Source: Solicoccozyma terricola (lineage: Eukaryota; Basidiomycota; Tremellomycetes; Filobasidiales; Piskurozymaceae). Taken from it: a stretch of 27,179 bases of DNA. The position numbers and the translations under genes were made by a program. Under the pieces are notes generated by a model, which did no database searches, had not been told where the DNA came from, and saw only the letters and a program-made list of their open reading frames with translations. This document shows positions 9,404-19,190 of this stretch, in pieces. How positions within the stretch are numbered: position 1 is the stretch's first letter; every line of letters begins with the position of its first letter. The stretch lies in contig BCLD01000026.1 in the NCBI GenBank assembly GCA_001600875.1, positions 97,086 to 124,264 of the forward strand, in the 5' to 3' direction.

Positions 9404-10507
9404 CTTGCCGAGTACATATGGCTCTCGAGTCTCCACCCGCGTCGGCGCAGGAATCGATCGACCGACGAGGGCCTCCATTCCCAGCCAGGCAAAGGTGATA
9501 GCCTCCTTGGCACCTGCCGGGACATGCGCAGCATCCAGCATGTAAACCTTAGCGTTCGGGTAGCTCTTCTTGATAAAGTCGGTGCTAGGAAGGGTTTGGG
9601 TCATCATAAGATACAACGCTGCAAGGTGAATAGTATCATCACACTCACATGTTGGGGTTATAAGCACCACCTCGGCACATGAAGATCTCATCGACATCCT
9701 GGCTGGGTGCGTATCGTCGGTAGTGGTCGACGATGGCTTGAGCGGTGATACGGGTGATTGTGGCGACGATGTCGTCTGGTGAGAGCCCTGAGGCGGTGTG
9801 GAGCGACGGGATATTTTCAGCTTGTGGAACCTAGGGACGAGCCTGGACATAACCTTACCCTTAGCCTCTGCCTTCTTGATGAACTCGAACGCCATAGTGT
9901 CTCGGAATACTTCTCGGCCGGTTCTGTGATTTTTTTTTTTCCCAACTCGTCAATATCCAAGCTGATGACAGTCTAATAGACAATGTTGCTACTCACGTCT
10001 TTGGCGGATCCAACTTGAAGTACTTGAACTGCAAGAACTCATCGACGAGCTCTTGATCGACCTTTCCTCGTTTACCCATCTCCCCGTCCCGATCATACTC
10101 CTTCTCTCCATTCGTATAGAGACGGACAGCAGCATCGATGAAGACATTCCCTGGTCTACAATCCATCGCACCGTGCCACCCCTGTCAGCATCTATGCGAT
10201 GAGAGTGTTCAAGGCATTTTGGCTTACCAGTGTCAAAGTCATAACAGGCCTCAACCCCTCCATTCTCACCCGGTGGGATGAAGCAGACGTTGGCGATACC
10301 ACCAATATTCTGGCACGCCCGAAGTTTAGTTGGGTGGTGAAGGAGCAGTGCTTCGAAGAAGGCGATGAGTGGTGCGCCGGTATTCCATCATGCAGGACGT
10401 GAGATGAAGAAAGGTGGAGCGCAATGTGGGGCTTACCTTGACGGCCTGCTGCTTGGTCAGAGACTCGGTAGCCTGTTCCTGGCGGATTGTGGTGTTCATG
10501 TTGATGA
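9404..10507 (-). pseudogene. Levoglucosan kinase / anhydro-N-acetylmuramic acid kinase (AnmK) family, broken at both ends
   Basis: Minus-strand exons at 10437-10507, 10228-10377, 9997-10155, 9859-9923, 9649-9787 and 9404-9584. Family landmarks in order: [34 protein letters not shown] with [13 protein letters not shown], the DTGPGN motif that holds the catalytic Asp in this family; [31 protein letters not shown]; a C-x-GGAYNPN nucleotide-site motif; '[20 protein letters not shown]' and [14 protein letters not shown]. Members phosphorylate 1,6-anhydrosugars with ring opening; fungal members include levoglucosan kinase. The N-terminal domain and the last exon are absent: LTR copy 1 abuts the 3' side and a sugar transporter fragment the 5' side. 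The acceptor before GAPLIAFF reads CG, and one G seems missing at the acceptor before PGNVF (10155-10156). Family assignment strong; exact substrate inferred. Confidence 0.85.
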
Positions 10508-10563
10508 CTGCATGCATACAAAGAGAATACGCTGATCGGAGCCGGTCGCTAGTGTGTTGTCAG

Positions 10564-11324
10564 ACCTCTTTTGCTCATCGGCGGCGTGGTGATGGGGCTA
10601 TGTGACCTGGCAATTGACAGCATCGGGAGTGCCGGTGTGTCTCCCAAGAGTGGAGCTGGACTTGTGGTCGTTTGTGCCATTTGGGTCTTTGCTTATGCGA
10701 CATCTGTGGCTCCCATCGGTAAGCCGCCTTTCCTACGAGATTCAACGTCGGTGCGGCGGCTGAACGTATTCTCCTTACAGGATGGTTAAGTATTGTGGAG
10801 CTGTCAACCCCGATGTTAAGGGCGAAGACTGCCGGTATCGCTGCCGTTTTGCAGTCGTTGAGCGGTGTCATCTTTGTGAGTGGGACTTGCAGGCTAAGCA
10901 TTCTGAATATTCCTGGTGCCAGTAGCTGACGAGGCCGTGCTGGTATGCTCTACAGACCTACACCGTTGCATATATGCTCTCCGATCAACATGCCGGATGG
11001 GGCGCCAAGACGGGTGAGAGGCTTGATATGATCTGGGTGTCTGCTCGCTGAATTTAGCAACCGACTGTTCAAATTCAGGCTACTTCTTCGGTATTCTCGC
11101 TCTCCTTTTTACCGTATTGGTGTACTTCACCGTTCCTGAGGTACGGGTTTGTCAGATGCTGTGTCGTCCGAGAAGGATCGAGAACTCACGGCAAATGCTT
11201 ATCTACAGACCAAGGGCAGAACCTATGCCAACTGGACGAGTTGTTCGAGAGGCGGCTCTCCGCCAGACAATTCCGAAAGGCACAGACGAGCGTTCAAACA
11301 GAAGCTCGGAAGCGACAAGTGTAA
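10564..11324 (+). pseudogene. MFS sugar transporter, C-terminal half in six exons
   Basis: Exons 10564-10718, 10781-10875, 10956-11013, 11079-11140 and 11209-11324 are joined by clean GT/AG introns in matching phases. They read PLLLIGGVVMGLCDLAIDSI (after an R codon split by the intron, the classical GRRPLLLIGG loop), AIWVFAYATSVAPIG, 'WLSIVELSTPMLRAKTAGIA', YTVAYMLSDQHAGWGAKTG, YFFGILALLFTVLVYFTVPE and TKGRTYA, the PETKGR signature after TM12. In the last exon a missing C after TYA shifts the frame; the other frame reads QLDELFERRLSARQFRKAQT to a TAA at 11322-11324. Everything upstream of TM8 is absent: a kinase fragment abuts here head to head. The matching N-terminal half may be that at 18131-19190. 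Note that the listed exons number five; the upstream one is lost. Confidence 0.85.
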
Positions 11325-11788
11325 AGGCTGCGTGCGGATCTAAGGAGTTTTTCAATTCAGGGGACCCGGGGAAAACGAGCGAAGGGTGTGAATGGTTGTT
11401 CGTGAAATCTAAGGATATGACGAATGGTTTCAAATGGTTTCAAATGGCGGTTCAGGGAGTTACTGCATTATTTATGTTTCCCCCGCTGGTAACACCAAGC
11501 CCAGCTACCGCGAAATCTACGCAGAGTGGGTCAAGACAGGCAGGAATGTCCCTTCTTCCTCGCTCTCTTCCTCCTTTCCGTTCCTGTCTCCCTCTTGCTT
11601 GTGCTCTGCCTCTCCCTAGACCAGTTCCACACATACAGGCCGTATGTTTGTTATGAAGTGTGTACCGCCGTTGCAGCTTTGCCAGATACCCAAAGACAAA
11701 CGATATCCTGCAATAGCTCAATTGTCCAGTATTTGCCATGACTTCCATCGCATCACTCACACGCCTCGCTGTTAACAGCATATCTGAT
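11325..11788. other. Gene-free stretch downstream of the transporter fragment
   Basis: No recognisable gene or repeat is seen. A CT-rich run lies near 11550-11620. Confidence 0.4.
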
Positions 11789-12019
11789 TCACTTGTGGTG
11801 GTGTGCTCCTTGAGGTTTTTGCTGAATCTTGATTTCGAGGCGAGAACCTGGTGCGTAGGCTCGGAATCTATCCAAGTAGTCCGATGGTAAAGTATGACCT
11901 GTTGAAGAGCCTAGACGGTATGCAGTTTCCATGGCTGTCACACCATCCTCAAGATATCCAAGTTCCCGTAAGCTCCCTCTGCGTTCCCTCAGTTGAATAT
12001 GTGTCGTTGATTGTCCCAA
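11789..12019 (-). CDS. Unrecognised C-terminal fragment
   Basis: The minus frame reads 'GYLEDGVTAMETAYRLGSST' then GHTLPSDYLDRFRAYAPGSR and a His/Lys-rich end before a stop at 11789. Composition looks like real protein rather than random translation, but I cannot place it in a family and no upstream exon is evident. Low confidence that it is a gene. Confidence 0.25.
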   Translation of the reverse strand: MGQSTTHIQLRERRGSLRELGYLEDGVTAMETAYRLGSSTGHTLPSDYLDRFRAYAPGSRLEIKIQQKPQGAHHHK

Positions 12020-12175
12020 TTGGAGGTAAACTGAGAGAGTCTCAGGCAGTTAAAAACCAGCATGACCATCGCGTCGAATTTCTAAAGTTATTACGGCATC
12101 CGACGAGTACGCTCGATTACCTCATGTGCTGAAAGCGGTGTGGAGTTACGTTCTCACTTGTCAGCGGCGGCTTCC

Positions 12176-12568
12176 CTACCGTGAAGGTGACCGTTTCCGT
12201 GTTGTGATTTGCCACTTTCGCCTCCATGACTCTAAGGATTGGGGTACGACAGCGGAGCCCGCCTTGCCGTGGAGGAAGCTGAGCAGCTCTAGAGGGGAGA
12301 ATGAACGGAAGGGCTGCATCGTCTCATCGGCACGGGAATCCCAAAGTGCGTCAATTCGGAAGGCAACAACCTCTTCTCGGCGACGAGGCGCCAATGGGAG
12401 CGGCATTCGCCACCCCGCTAGCTGGTTGGTCACATGCCACCTGACTCCGCCGCTGGTTATCCCAAAACAGGCATTCGGATAGGAAAACACATCTTGGCAC
12501 GCATCACACAACATCAGCACATCACTTGTACCACCAACCACCTTCCCCTCACAGACCCTTATGTCCAC
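12176..12568 (-). CDS. Unrecognised 130-residue open frame
   Basis: It begins MDIRVCEGKVVGGTSDVLML with three Cys in the first 40 residues, then becomes Arg-rich (PLAPRRREEVVAFRIDALWD, SWRRKWQITTRKRSPSR). There is no signal peptide or known motif. The start lies 12 bases from a family 2 LTR fragment (12580-12700), so the frame could be a chance opening. Confidence 0.2.
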   Translation of the reverse strand: MDIRVCEGKVVGGTSDVLMLCDACQDVFSYPNACFGITSGGVRWHVTNQLAGWRMPLPLAPRRREEVVAFRIDALWDSRADETMQPFRSFSPLELLSFLHGKAGSAVVPQSLESWRRKWQITTRKRSPSR

Positions 12569-12579
12569 TTCCCTCGACT

Positions 12580-12700
12580 TTTCCCTGTCTCACTTTCTTA
12601 TGTCTCACACTAGTCCTCGCGACATTCGTGCTTCCAACCTTCTTTCCATCTTGACTCCTGTTGCCTACAGTTCTGTGACCGGATGCGTCTATATTCAACA
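12580..12700 (+). mobile_element. Family 2 LTR, 3'-end fragment (copy E)
   Basis: Matches the last ~120 bp of copies A and C, through CTTCCAACCTTCTTTCCATC, and ends CTATATTCAACA at 12700. The 5' part is missing. No target duplication can be defined. Confidence 0.65.
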
Positions 12701-12894
12701 GGAGATTTCTTAATTCCTCAACCGGAGTCCTGGAGATGAGTGGTCGGCTCAACCCGACCACGACCCTCCGCTCATTCCTCACGTCTCTGTAAGTTGTGCG
12801 AACGATGACTCTATTGCAAAGGCCTGCGTTCCGCTAGCGACGGCCTCTCACACTAAATATCGTGATCGTGATGAAACTCAGTACTGGCAGAGAT

Positions 12895-13020
12895 GAAAAG
12901 ACAGCCTGTCTTTTGGTTTCGTTCCCATGCGGCAAAGGCTCCTGCGGTAAGCACAATCGGAAGTCCTGTGAACATCGGCTCCATGTGTACAGATTTTGCC
13001 AAAAGACAGGCTGTCTTTTC
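12895..13020. repeat. Inverted pair of 22-bp palindromes
   Basis: Positions 12895-12916 and 12999-13020 are exact reverse complements of each other over 22 bp, and each is itself a near-perfect palindrome: AAAAGACAG, one spacer base, CTGTCTTTT. The spacing is 82 bp. The pair could fold as one long hairpin or two small ones. The open frames around it are unassigned. Confidence 0.75.
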
Positions 13021-13089
13021 GCGCGCCAACACCTTGCCTTGCGACTATGCGAACGTAGGGATATGGTCAAACTTGGTTAGCTGGTTTCG

Positions 13090-13471
13090 TTCTTGTCGCT
13101 GGCCTGCAACGTTAAATTTCTACTCACACCTCGTTGTCTCCTTTGGCCGATTATGATGCACCTCTAGTATCGACGTGTGAGTACGTTGTCGTAGCTGTTG
13201 TTGCGTCTGCAGGGTTTATCACAGCACCACATGTATTCATTCGGATGTCGTTCAGATATCAGGTCTCCTCAGTCAGGAGTCACGTGGCAACCACGTTTCG
13301 CAGCCCATACTGCTTGATGTCCATCGACTGGATGGTCATGCCTGCATCACTCGGCTTCCCATGCTTGGCCATCTCACATGTCTCTGGAGAGGGACTCGTT
13401 CAGGGCGAGATCACTGCTTAAGCTGAAGCAGACTCGTTGGGCGGCGCTCCGGATGACAGGCAAGGGTCACG
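13090..13471. other. Unassigned stretch
   Basis: A minus-strand segment around 13308-13395 reads MAKHGKPSDAGMTIQSMDIK and QYGLRNVVAT before a GTGACT that could be a donor. It resembles a real exon, but neither neighbouring exons nor a family can be identified. Confidence 0.25.
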
Positions 13472-13672
13472 AATAAAGTGGTGGCAAAACTGGGAATGAT
13501 ATTCGGTGAAGTCGTCTTCTACATCTCTAGCTCGACAACCTAGGTATTATGTAGTCCCAGACGAGTTCTACTCTGCCAAACCTGCATCCTACTTTATACT
13601 GATGCATCCTAGACTGATCCAGACTTGCTGACAGTGTTACGGACACGTGTCCATAAAAGCCCTATCTTAACA
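13472..13672 (+). mobile_element. Family 2 LTR, middle fragment (copy D)
   Basis: Matches the central part of copy C (its AAAGTGGTGGCAAAACTGGG through CTTGCTGACAGTGTTACGGA segment), ending near CCCTATCTTAACAG. Both LTR ends are missing. It contains the palindrome TTACGGACACGTGTCCATAA with one mismatch, where copy C has a tandem duplication of the unit. Confidence 0.65.
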
Positions 13673-13840
13673 GATACGGCTTAGCAAAGGAGCCGAGAGA
13701 TTGTCGAAGGACTTGGGAATGTTCTTGGCTTCCCTCTTGGCAACAGGCTTGTTGTGGATGTACCAATCCGAGATGTCTGACTGCCAAAATGCAAGGTGAT
13801 TGCTGATCAAATTGTTCATGAAGGTCATGTCGTCCTTTGA
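13673..13840 (-). pseudogene. C-terminal exon of an unrecognised protein
   Basis: The minus strand reads YGSKDDMTFMNNLISNHLAF, then WQSDISDWYIHNKPVAKREA and KNIPKSFDNLSAPLLSRIC with a TAA at about 13670. The composition is convincingly protein-like, but an in-frame TGA precedes YGS and no acceptor in the right phase is visible. I do not recognise the family. It abuts LTR fragment D, so the LTR insertion may have occurred right at its stop codon. Confidence 0.35.
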
Positions 13841-13859
13841 GCCATAGAGACGGCGTCAG

Positions 13860-14831
13860 CGTGCTGTAACTTTGGAAGAAATTTTTGCGTCATCGTTGAT
13901 CAAGACAACATTCACCTCTATCCGTAACTCACCACTGCATATGTAGCATCCACCCGTTATGTTGTTAATTTGCCTCGCCTATATCGCATCAACTGCCAAA
14001 CTTATGCCCCACAGAAGCTTCACACACGCTGGTCACAGCCGGTTTTGTCGTCATGTTCAGTGTTATCTGCGTGGCGGTCCAGCTACTTTGTAGTAATTTA
14101 GCGAAGAATCCTCGCGAAAAATCGGATGCATGGAATCACATCCTTCGGTTTATGCCGCTAAACTCGCCTCAACTCTGCATGAATATGATGTGCACAGTCG
14201 TCAATATGGTAGCTCTGTGAGTCTCGTCACCGAAGACTGCAGGCTACACATTGCATCGCCAATGAAGAACAATTGTTGCCTTGAATCCATGGCTTCCAAA
14301 GTTGAGGTGGAGTAGATGGCGATATAGGATCTCCATCGAGGTGCCCTGTGAAAGCGATGCCATGTCATTGTTCCCAAACCAAGCTGTAATTCGCTTCTAA
14401 GGACGATCAGTTATAATTACCACAGCATTTTCAAGTATCAAAGCTTCAGGATCACTATTCTCCACTATTCATGCTTCAAACTTCACATTGGATGTTCTCG
14501 CCCTCTCACTCTGTCATCAGAAGCGCATACAACTTGCCAGCGTAGAAATAAGGTCTCCAAGTAACCCAGCATATCGCAACGCATAATGGACTCTCAAGGC
14601 ATGACCCCACGGGTCTTCATACTGGGGCATAGCATCTCCATGTTTCAATATCACTGTGGAGTAAAGGGCATCATGACGTCCGGAATGCTACACTACTGCA
14701 ACTAAGTTCACACGCAGTCGTCGCACCACCTGGCGACCCCCCACTCCCCCTTCTCTCTTTCACCTTCCGTTTTTCTGAGACTCCTGCCCTGTGCCCCCTC
14801 CTCCAGACGAAATCCTTGGGCACGGCATGCT
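13860..14831. other. Gene-free stretch
   Basis: I see no gene, RNA or repeat here. It is AT-richer than the flanks and may be the 3' intergenic region of the permease gene that ends at 14832. Confidence 0.45.
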
Positions 14832-17800
14832 TCATTTACACACGTGGTCCTCTCCCGCATACTCAATATGTTCGAGACCAGTGACAAAAGGGGAAGAGTT
14901 GGATTTCCGGGGGCCCTTCTCCCAGAAATTGACTGGACCGTCTATCGCTTGGCCGTTTACCTCGTGGCCGTCCACCGCACGCATTTCTGCAAATTCAGCC
15001 TCCCGTACTGGTGGGACACAATCCACCCAGTCGCGCAGAACCGGGTGGATGTTGATGATCAACAGAATGACGAAGATAGCCGCAAACACCCCAATCATGA
15101 TGGAGAGAGCGTATTGAACATTGTGATCGTGGGAGAGCTCCAGAGCCCAGGCAATGCTGGGCCACACTGCGCCGCCAGAGATCGCCATCGTCAAGCCCGT
15201 GGAGACCAGCTTTGTGTAACGTCCACATCCCCGTAAAGTCATTGCGAACAGGGTCGGAAAAATGGGACCTGAGAAGAATGATAGAAGTAAGGTGGCGGCC
15301 AAAGCACCATTTGATGAAGTTGGAATTGGCAGAACCATTGATAGAACGGATGTGATGAGGCATCCCATCACACACACTGCCAGGACGATCCTGCCAGGCA
15401 CTCGTAGGTAGCAAGCGAATGATCCCAGGAATCGAGCAAAAGTGAAGCATAACAGGCGGATCAACTGGTAGTTGAAGGCTTGGTCGATGGTCGTGCTAAC
15501 GTGGTGGATAAGTCTCGGTATCCAGACGCCTCGGCCACCTCCGATTACTCACCCTGGCTTGACTTCCTGCATGAGCGAGGTCCAGTCATCGTCCAGTTGT
15601 TCCTGGGCACCAACGTACAGCCACATGACGAAAATTCCAGTGATTGTCACGAGGTAGAGAATCTTGCATCCCCAGACATGCTGATCACTTGGAGGTTTCC
15701 CGTAGAGTTCTCGCTGTCTTGCAACCAACTCTAGATCTTCATCGCTCGCCTCGCTTAGCGGGACGTAGTAGAAGCACATCCCAAGGAGACTCGCCCATAG
15801 TGCGACGGCTAGATAGACCCACTGTGTATTGAATAGCGCCGCGCGTCCGACATGTTTGAACAACACGCGAGTGGCTAGAAGTGGTGAGAGGATCGAGCCA
15901 ATCCCTTGCAACCCTTGAGAAAAGTTGAGTCTTGCTTCCATGAGGTGTTCTGGTCCGGCAAGAGTGATGAAGGGGTTGGCGGCTATTTCAAGGAGTGCGG
16001 AACCGTTCGCAACCATAAAATTGCTAATGTAGAAGCCGGGGTAGGAAAGGAGCACAGACGACGGCCAAAACGCTAGAGCTCCCACCGCGTAGACTCCGAG
16101 TCCCGTGATAAAGGTTGGTTTGAAGCCGAATCGAGTGAGGATCCAGTACCCTGCTATTAGAGGCGCCAAGAAATAGCCTACCCAGTAGCCGAGCGCAGTG
16201 CGAGTGTACGAGATGCGTTGTATCCTGCCAACGTCTGAATCTCGCCGTTGAGAGTTCCGATGAGACTTAGAGGAGGAGGGGGAGTTTTAGAAAAACCATA
16301 GGAGTAGAGAGAAAATAGAACCTATCTGTACCAGATGCAAAACCCCAGGTCCAAAATAAAGTCGAAACTGGCGGCACGAGACAAGGTTGAGCATTTAATG
16401 ACAAACCAAACAACAGGGACTCACCGAACAAAACCGGCCACCAAGCCTCCCGGCTGGTCAGCTGTGTCAAAGGTTTCTTGTTACCAAGTTCGACAAAGTC
16501 CATGAATGTTGTAGGAGGGTGCTGTGGCTGGACTGGACCCAAAGCTGGTTTTGCAGATGACCGCCTATTTGAGATACACATCGAGAAACCCGTTAATCGA
16601 CTTTTTCTTTCAGGTGCGTTCAACTCGATTGGTGGAGGCCCTTCTACAAGTCCGTCCGCCGTATTAAAAAACTCGATGAGGTCCATCGCGTGATTGTCCT
16701 CTGCGTCAAGCAGATCGTTTTCCTGCGAATTGATGCGTGAAGGGCCAGGAAGGACTGTGACTTTCTCCACCATGCGCTCATTGGGATCGTTGTGAGATTC
16801 CGTTCCTGCGGAACCCCCCTTGTCATTGCCACCAATCTGTGTCGAGGCATTTATAACGCTTTGCTTTGGAGTTGAAGGAGTGGTCGGGATTGTTGTTGGG
16901 TAGTCAAATGAGGCCGACGACTTGCCAGGAATCAGTCGGAGTATCAACGGCTTGATAACCAGTGCACAGGCGCAAATCAGCCCGACGTTGACCTCGATAG
17001 CGGACCACATGAGACTGTAGCTTGCGTGCCAGGCAAAGTCCGTGATGGAGCCACCAACAATTTCTTGAATTAGAGCTTCTTGAAGGTAGGCAATGCGAAT
17101 GACATCAACAATGGTGACGAACACACCGGTGAGGAACGTGACGAAGAGCCCAACTTTGGATCGCGCCTCCAGGTGCATCGATGTGATGAGAGGAAGAGGT
17201 AGGATGAGAATCGCGATGTCGGTGAGAACGTTGATCGGTGCTGAGGACAGGTAGAGGGAGAAGATGTCTATGCATCGTTCCGAAGATCCATATACCGCAT
17301 TGCTGGTGTTGAAGGCTGACGAAATCGGGTGACATCGAAATATGTTGAGAAATGTGAGCACGATGCCCGAGAGTATGACGACAATCCCTACGAAGATCGT
17401 TGCATATTGGAAAAAGGGTCGACCCCGACCTATACGGTGGTAGAGCATGAGAATGGCGATCTTGGTGGCCACGAGAGCCGGATTATAGAGCACGGTGAAT
17501 GCGTATGCCGCGCGTTTACTGTCGAAGAGTATTCGCAAACGGGAGAGCAGCAAAGGGTCAGTAAACTCGCAAGATGGCACATTACGAGACAAAAGAGAAT
17601 CCTACAGCGGGATTTCCCACTCAGGATGGATTTCCGCATCTTGTTTGCCAAGCCCAACCGTCGATCCGAGGATGATGGCTATCGACATTCCAGCCGCGAA
17701 TAGCTGTTCAAAGCGATTCAAGGTGAGCTCCGAACGGGTACGACATTATGTCAGACGCGCACCCATGCCAAAACAATCAGTGCGTCATCCCAAGTGGGCC

Positions 17801-17924
17801 TTTTGACCAGTCCGAGCTTCGAGGTGAGACGCATAACCACGAAAAATGTCGCGAGAACAAGCATGACGCATGTCACCGCAAACACGGCGGTGCTGCGGTC
17901 CCCAGTCGCGACGACCTCAGGCAT
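14832..17924 (-). CDS. Fungal rhodopsin-like 7TM domain fused to FucP/FHS-type sugar permease (possibly frameshifted)
   Basis: Six exons: 17763-17924, 17606-17703, 16425-17518, 16332-16367, about 15553-16265, 14832-15495. Start MPEVVATGDRSTAV at 17924. The first ~300 residues match the fungal rhodopsin-like integral membrane domain: TWDDALIVLAW, ATKIAILMLYHRIGRGR, 'ILPLPLITSMHLEARSKVGL', VDVIRIAYLQEA, and seven hydrophobic segments. After a polar linker (GPPPIELNAPERKSR, ALGPVQPQHPPTTF) the same exon continues MDFVELGNKKPLTQLTSREA and WWPVLF, then VSTLFWTWGFASG, LIGTLNGEIQTLAGY, APLIAGYWILTRFGF, 'NGSALLEIAANPFITLAGPE', LYVGAQEQL: the FucP/FHS proton-coupled sugar permease family. A base seems missing at the acceptor (16265-16266) and another at about 16188 (SA-YWVGYF). 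About 920 residues. The permease could instead be a separate gene starting at MDFVEL (about 16503). Confidence 0.75.
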
Positions 17925-18130
17925 CTTTGAGAGGAATGATCCCGTCGTCACGAGGAGTGTCGAGCGAGTATGCACGGGCAGCGAGACTATGGTGCGAGGG
18001 ACATGACCATTGACCTTTCTGACGCCGATCAGTTGGATAGCCCCACGTGACAATCTGGGAGGATGCCGACACGTGACAGTCTCGGATAATTATTACGATC
18101 AACGATCGTTGCTCGGTAAGCAGAGGGGAG
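17925..18130. promoter_or_regulatory. Short divergent intergenic region
   Basis: The receptor-permease gene (minus) and the sugar transporter fragment (plus) start back to back within about 200-300 bp, so a shared promoter is likely. I see no distinct regulatory motif beyond repeated CACGTGAC/ACACGTGACAG elements at about 18044 and 18069. Confidence 0.3.
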
Positions 18131-18826
18131 ATGACGTCATTCCCTGACGACCGGGTCCTCCAAACCCATCAACATCCTCTGTCTCCTTTCCAAGATTGCC
18201 ACGCCGGCGCCCGCTGCCACTTCAATCACCTCCAAACATGGGGAGACCATTGGCTCTCTGTTGCAAGCTTGTTCATAGTCCTGCCCATCTCTCTGGAGAT
18301 CCTGGCGACAGGTCGTGGAATGATGCTCCCAGGGAAACTGGTCGGAGGAATCCCACAGGGAATCTTTGTCGTCAGTGCAGCTAACTGCATTGGCGACTCG
18401 ACGACCGTGAAGCTTCGAGGACCCCTCTCTGCAATGCTGTCGATGACTTTGGTTCTCGGTGTCGTCTTCGGTCTGCCATTTGTTTCCAACGATTCTTATA
18501 TTTCTCAGGTAAGCTGGTATCACTTCTCTTGCGGCAGCCTTCGCCAGCTAATTGACCGTTTCAACCCATCGTTATATTGGCTTTCTTGGCGATTGTTCTT
18601 CGCTTCGCAGTCAGTCACTTGTAGCAGAAACAGAGATTACTCAGGGACGGTGGACTGACGTGCCGCCTTTCAACAGGTTGATCGCTCCTGTCTTGAGTCT
18701 TGCCGGACTTGCCCTCGTCGCGGACTCTCCAGGACACTGGATCAAAAGGGGAAAGCCAGAAGTCTCCCTCAAACAGCTTGGACGACTTTACGGCAAAGGT
18801 TCCACAGAGCTGGTGGAGCGTATGGC
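18131..18826 (+). pseudogene. MFS sugar transporter, N-terminal part, interrupted by an LTR
   Basis: From about 18230 the frame reads SVASLFIVLPISLEILATGR, then MMLPGKLVGGIPQGIFVVSA, IGDSTTVKLRGPLSAMLSMT and LVLGVVFGLPFVSNDSYISQ before a donor GTAAGC (18508). This is TM2-TM4 of a fungal sugar/alpha-glucoside-type MFS transporter, with the G-(K/R)-L-(V/I)-x-GIPQG segment. A further piece (IVILAFLAIVL) may be TM6. An exon near 18675 reads LIAPVLSLAGLALVADSPGH and WIKRGKPEVSLKQLGRLYGK, the ESPRW-type central loop, degraded at SPGHW. At 18827 an LTR begins. The first exon before TM2 is uncertain. The C-terminal half is not downstream but may be the piece at 10564-11324. Confidence 0.75.
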
Positions 18827-19019
18827 TGTTGAAATAACCGTCTTTAGAGCGCTCTATCACTCCGGACAGTAGGACACTCCCACGGACAATCGGACAAATT
18901 GCCCGGAGGAACGGTCTCAGGTCAACCATTGTCCTCTAGCTGTCTCTTTGACTATAAAGATCCAGGGAATGTCGAGCCAGGGGTGTGCTTTTATAGAGAA
19001 AACTACCATTCATTTGTCA
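18827..19019 (+). mobile_element. Family 1 copia LTR, copy 2 (solo LTR)
   Basis: Starts TGTTGAAATAACC and ends TTCATTTGTCA, aligned with copy 3 over its full length apart from a ~15 bp deletion where copies 1 and 3 read ATGGGAGGATGCAGGTATC. The flanks are ATGGC and ATACC, only three of five identical, so the target duplication has decayed or the copy arose by recombination. It lies inside the transporter gene's central loop. Confidence 0.85.
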
Positions 19020-19190
19020 ATACCATCTGCTTCAGAGATAAACAACATCATCAACAGAAGAACAGGTCCACTCTCTGCTCTACATCGGGTCTGCTTCGAT
19101 CATCAACATCTTTGGGAGAGAGTAGACATCGCCACATCTATTATCATGGGACCAATGATGGTCTGATTGCTGCGGGCTGCGGGTCAATGG
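19020..19190 (+). pseudogene. MFS sugar transporter, middle piece after the LTR
   Basis: After the LTR one frame reads LLYIGSASIINIFG (about 19073-19115) and the next frame VDIATSIIMGPMMV (about 19124-19165), resembling TM7-TM8 of the same transporter type with a one-base shift between them. The evidence is short and therefore moderate. The sequence loses resemblance near 19190. Confidence 0.4.

Noticed and set aside
18054..18130. Alternative upstream start (18053) for the rhodopsin-like gene
   Set aside because: The extra 43 residues are not like the family N-terminus, whereas the ATG at 17924 places GDRST directly before the first helix.
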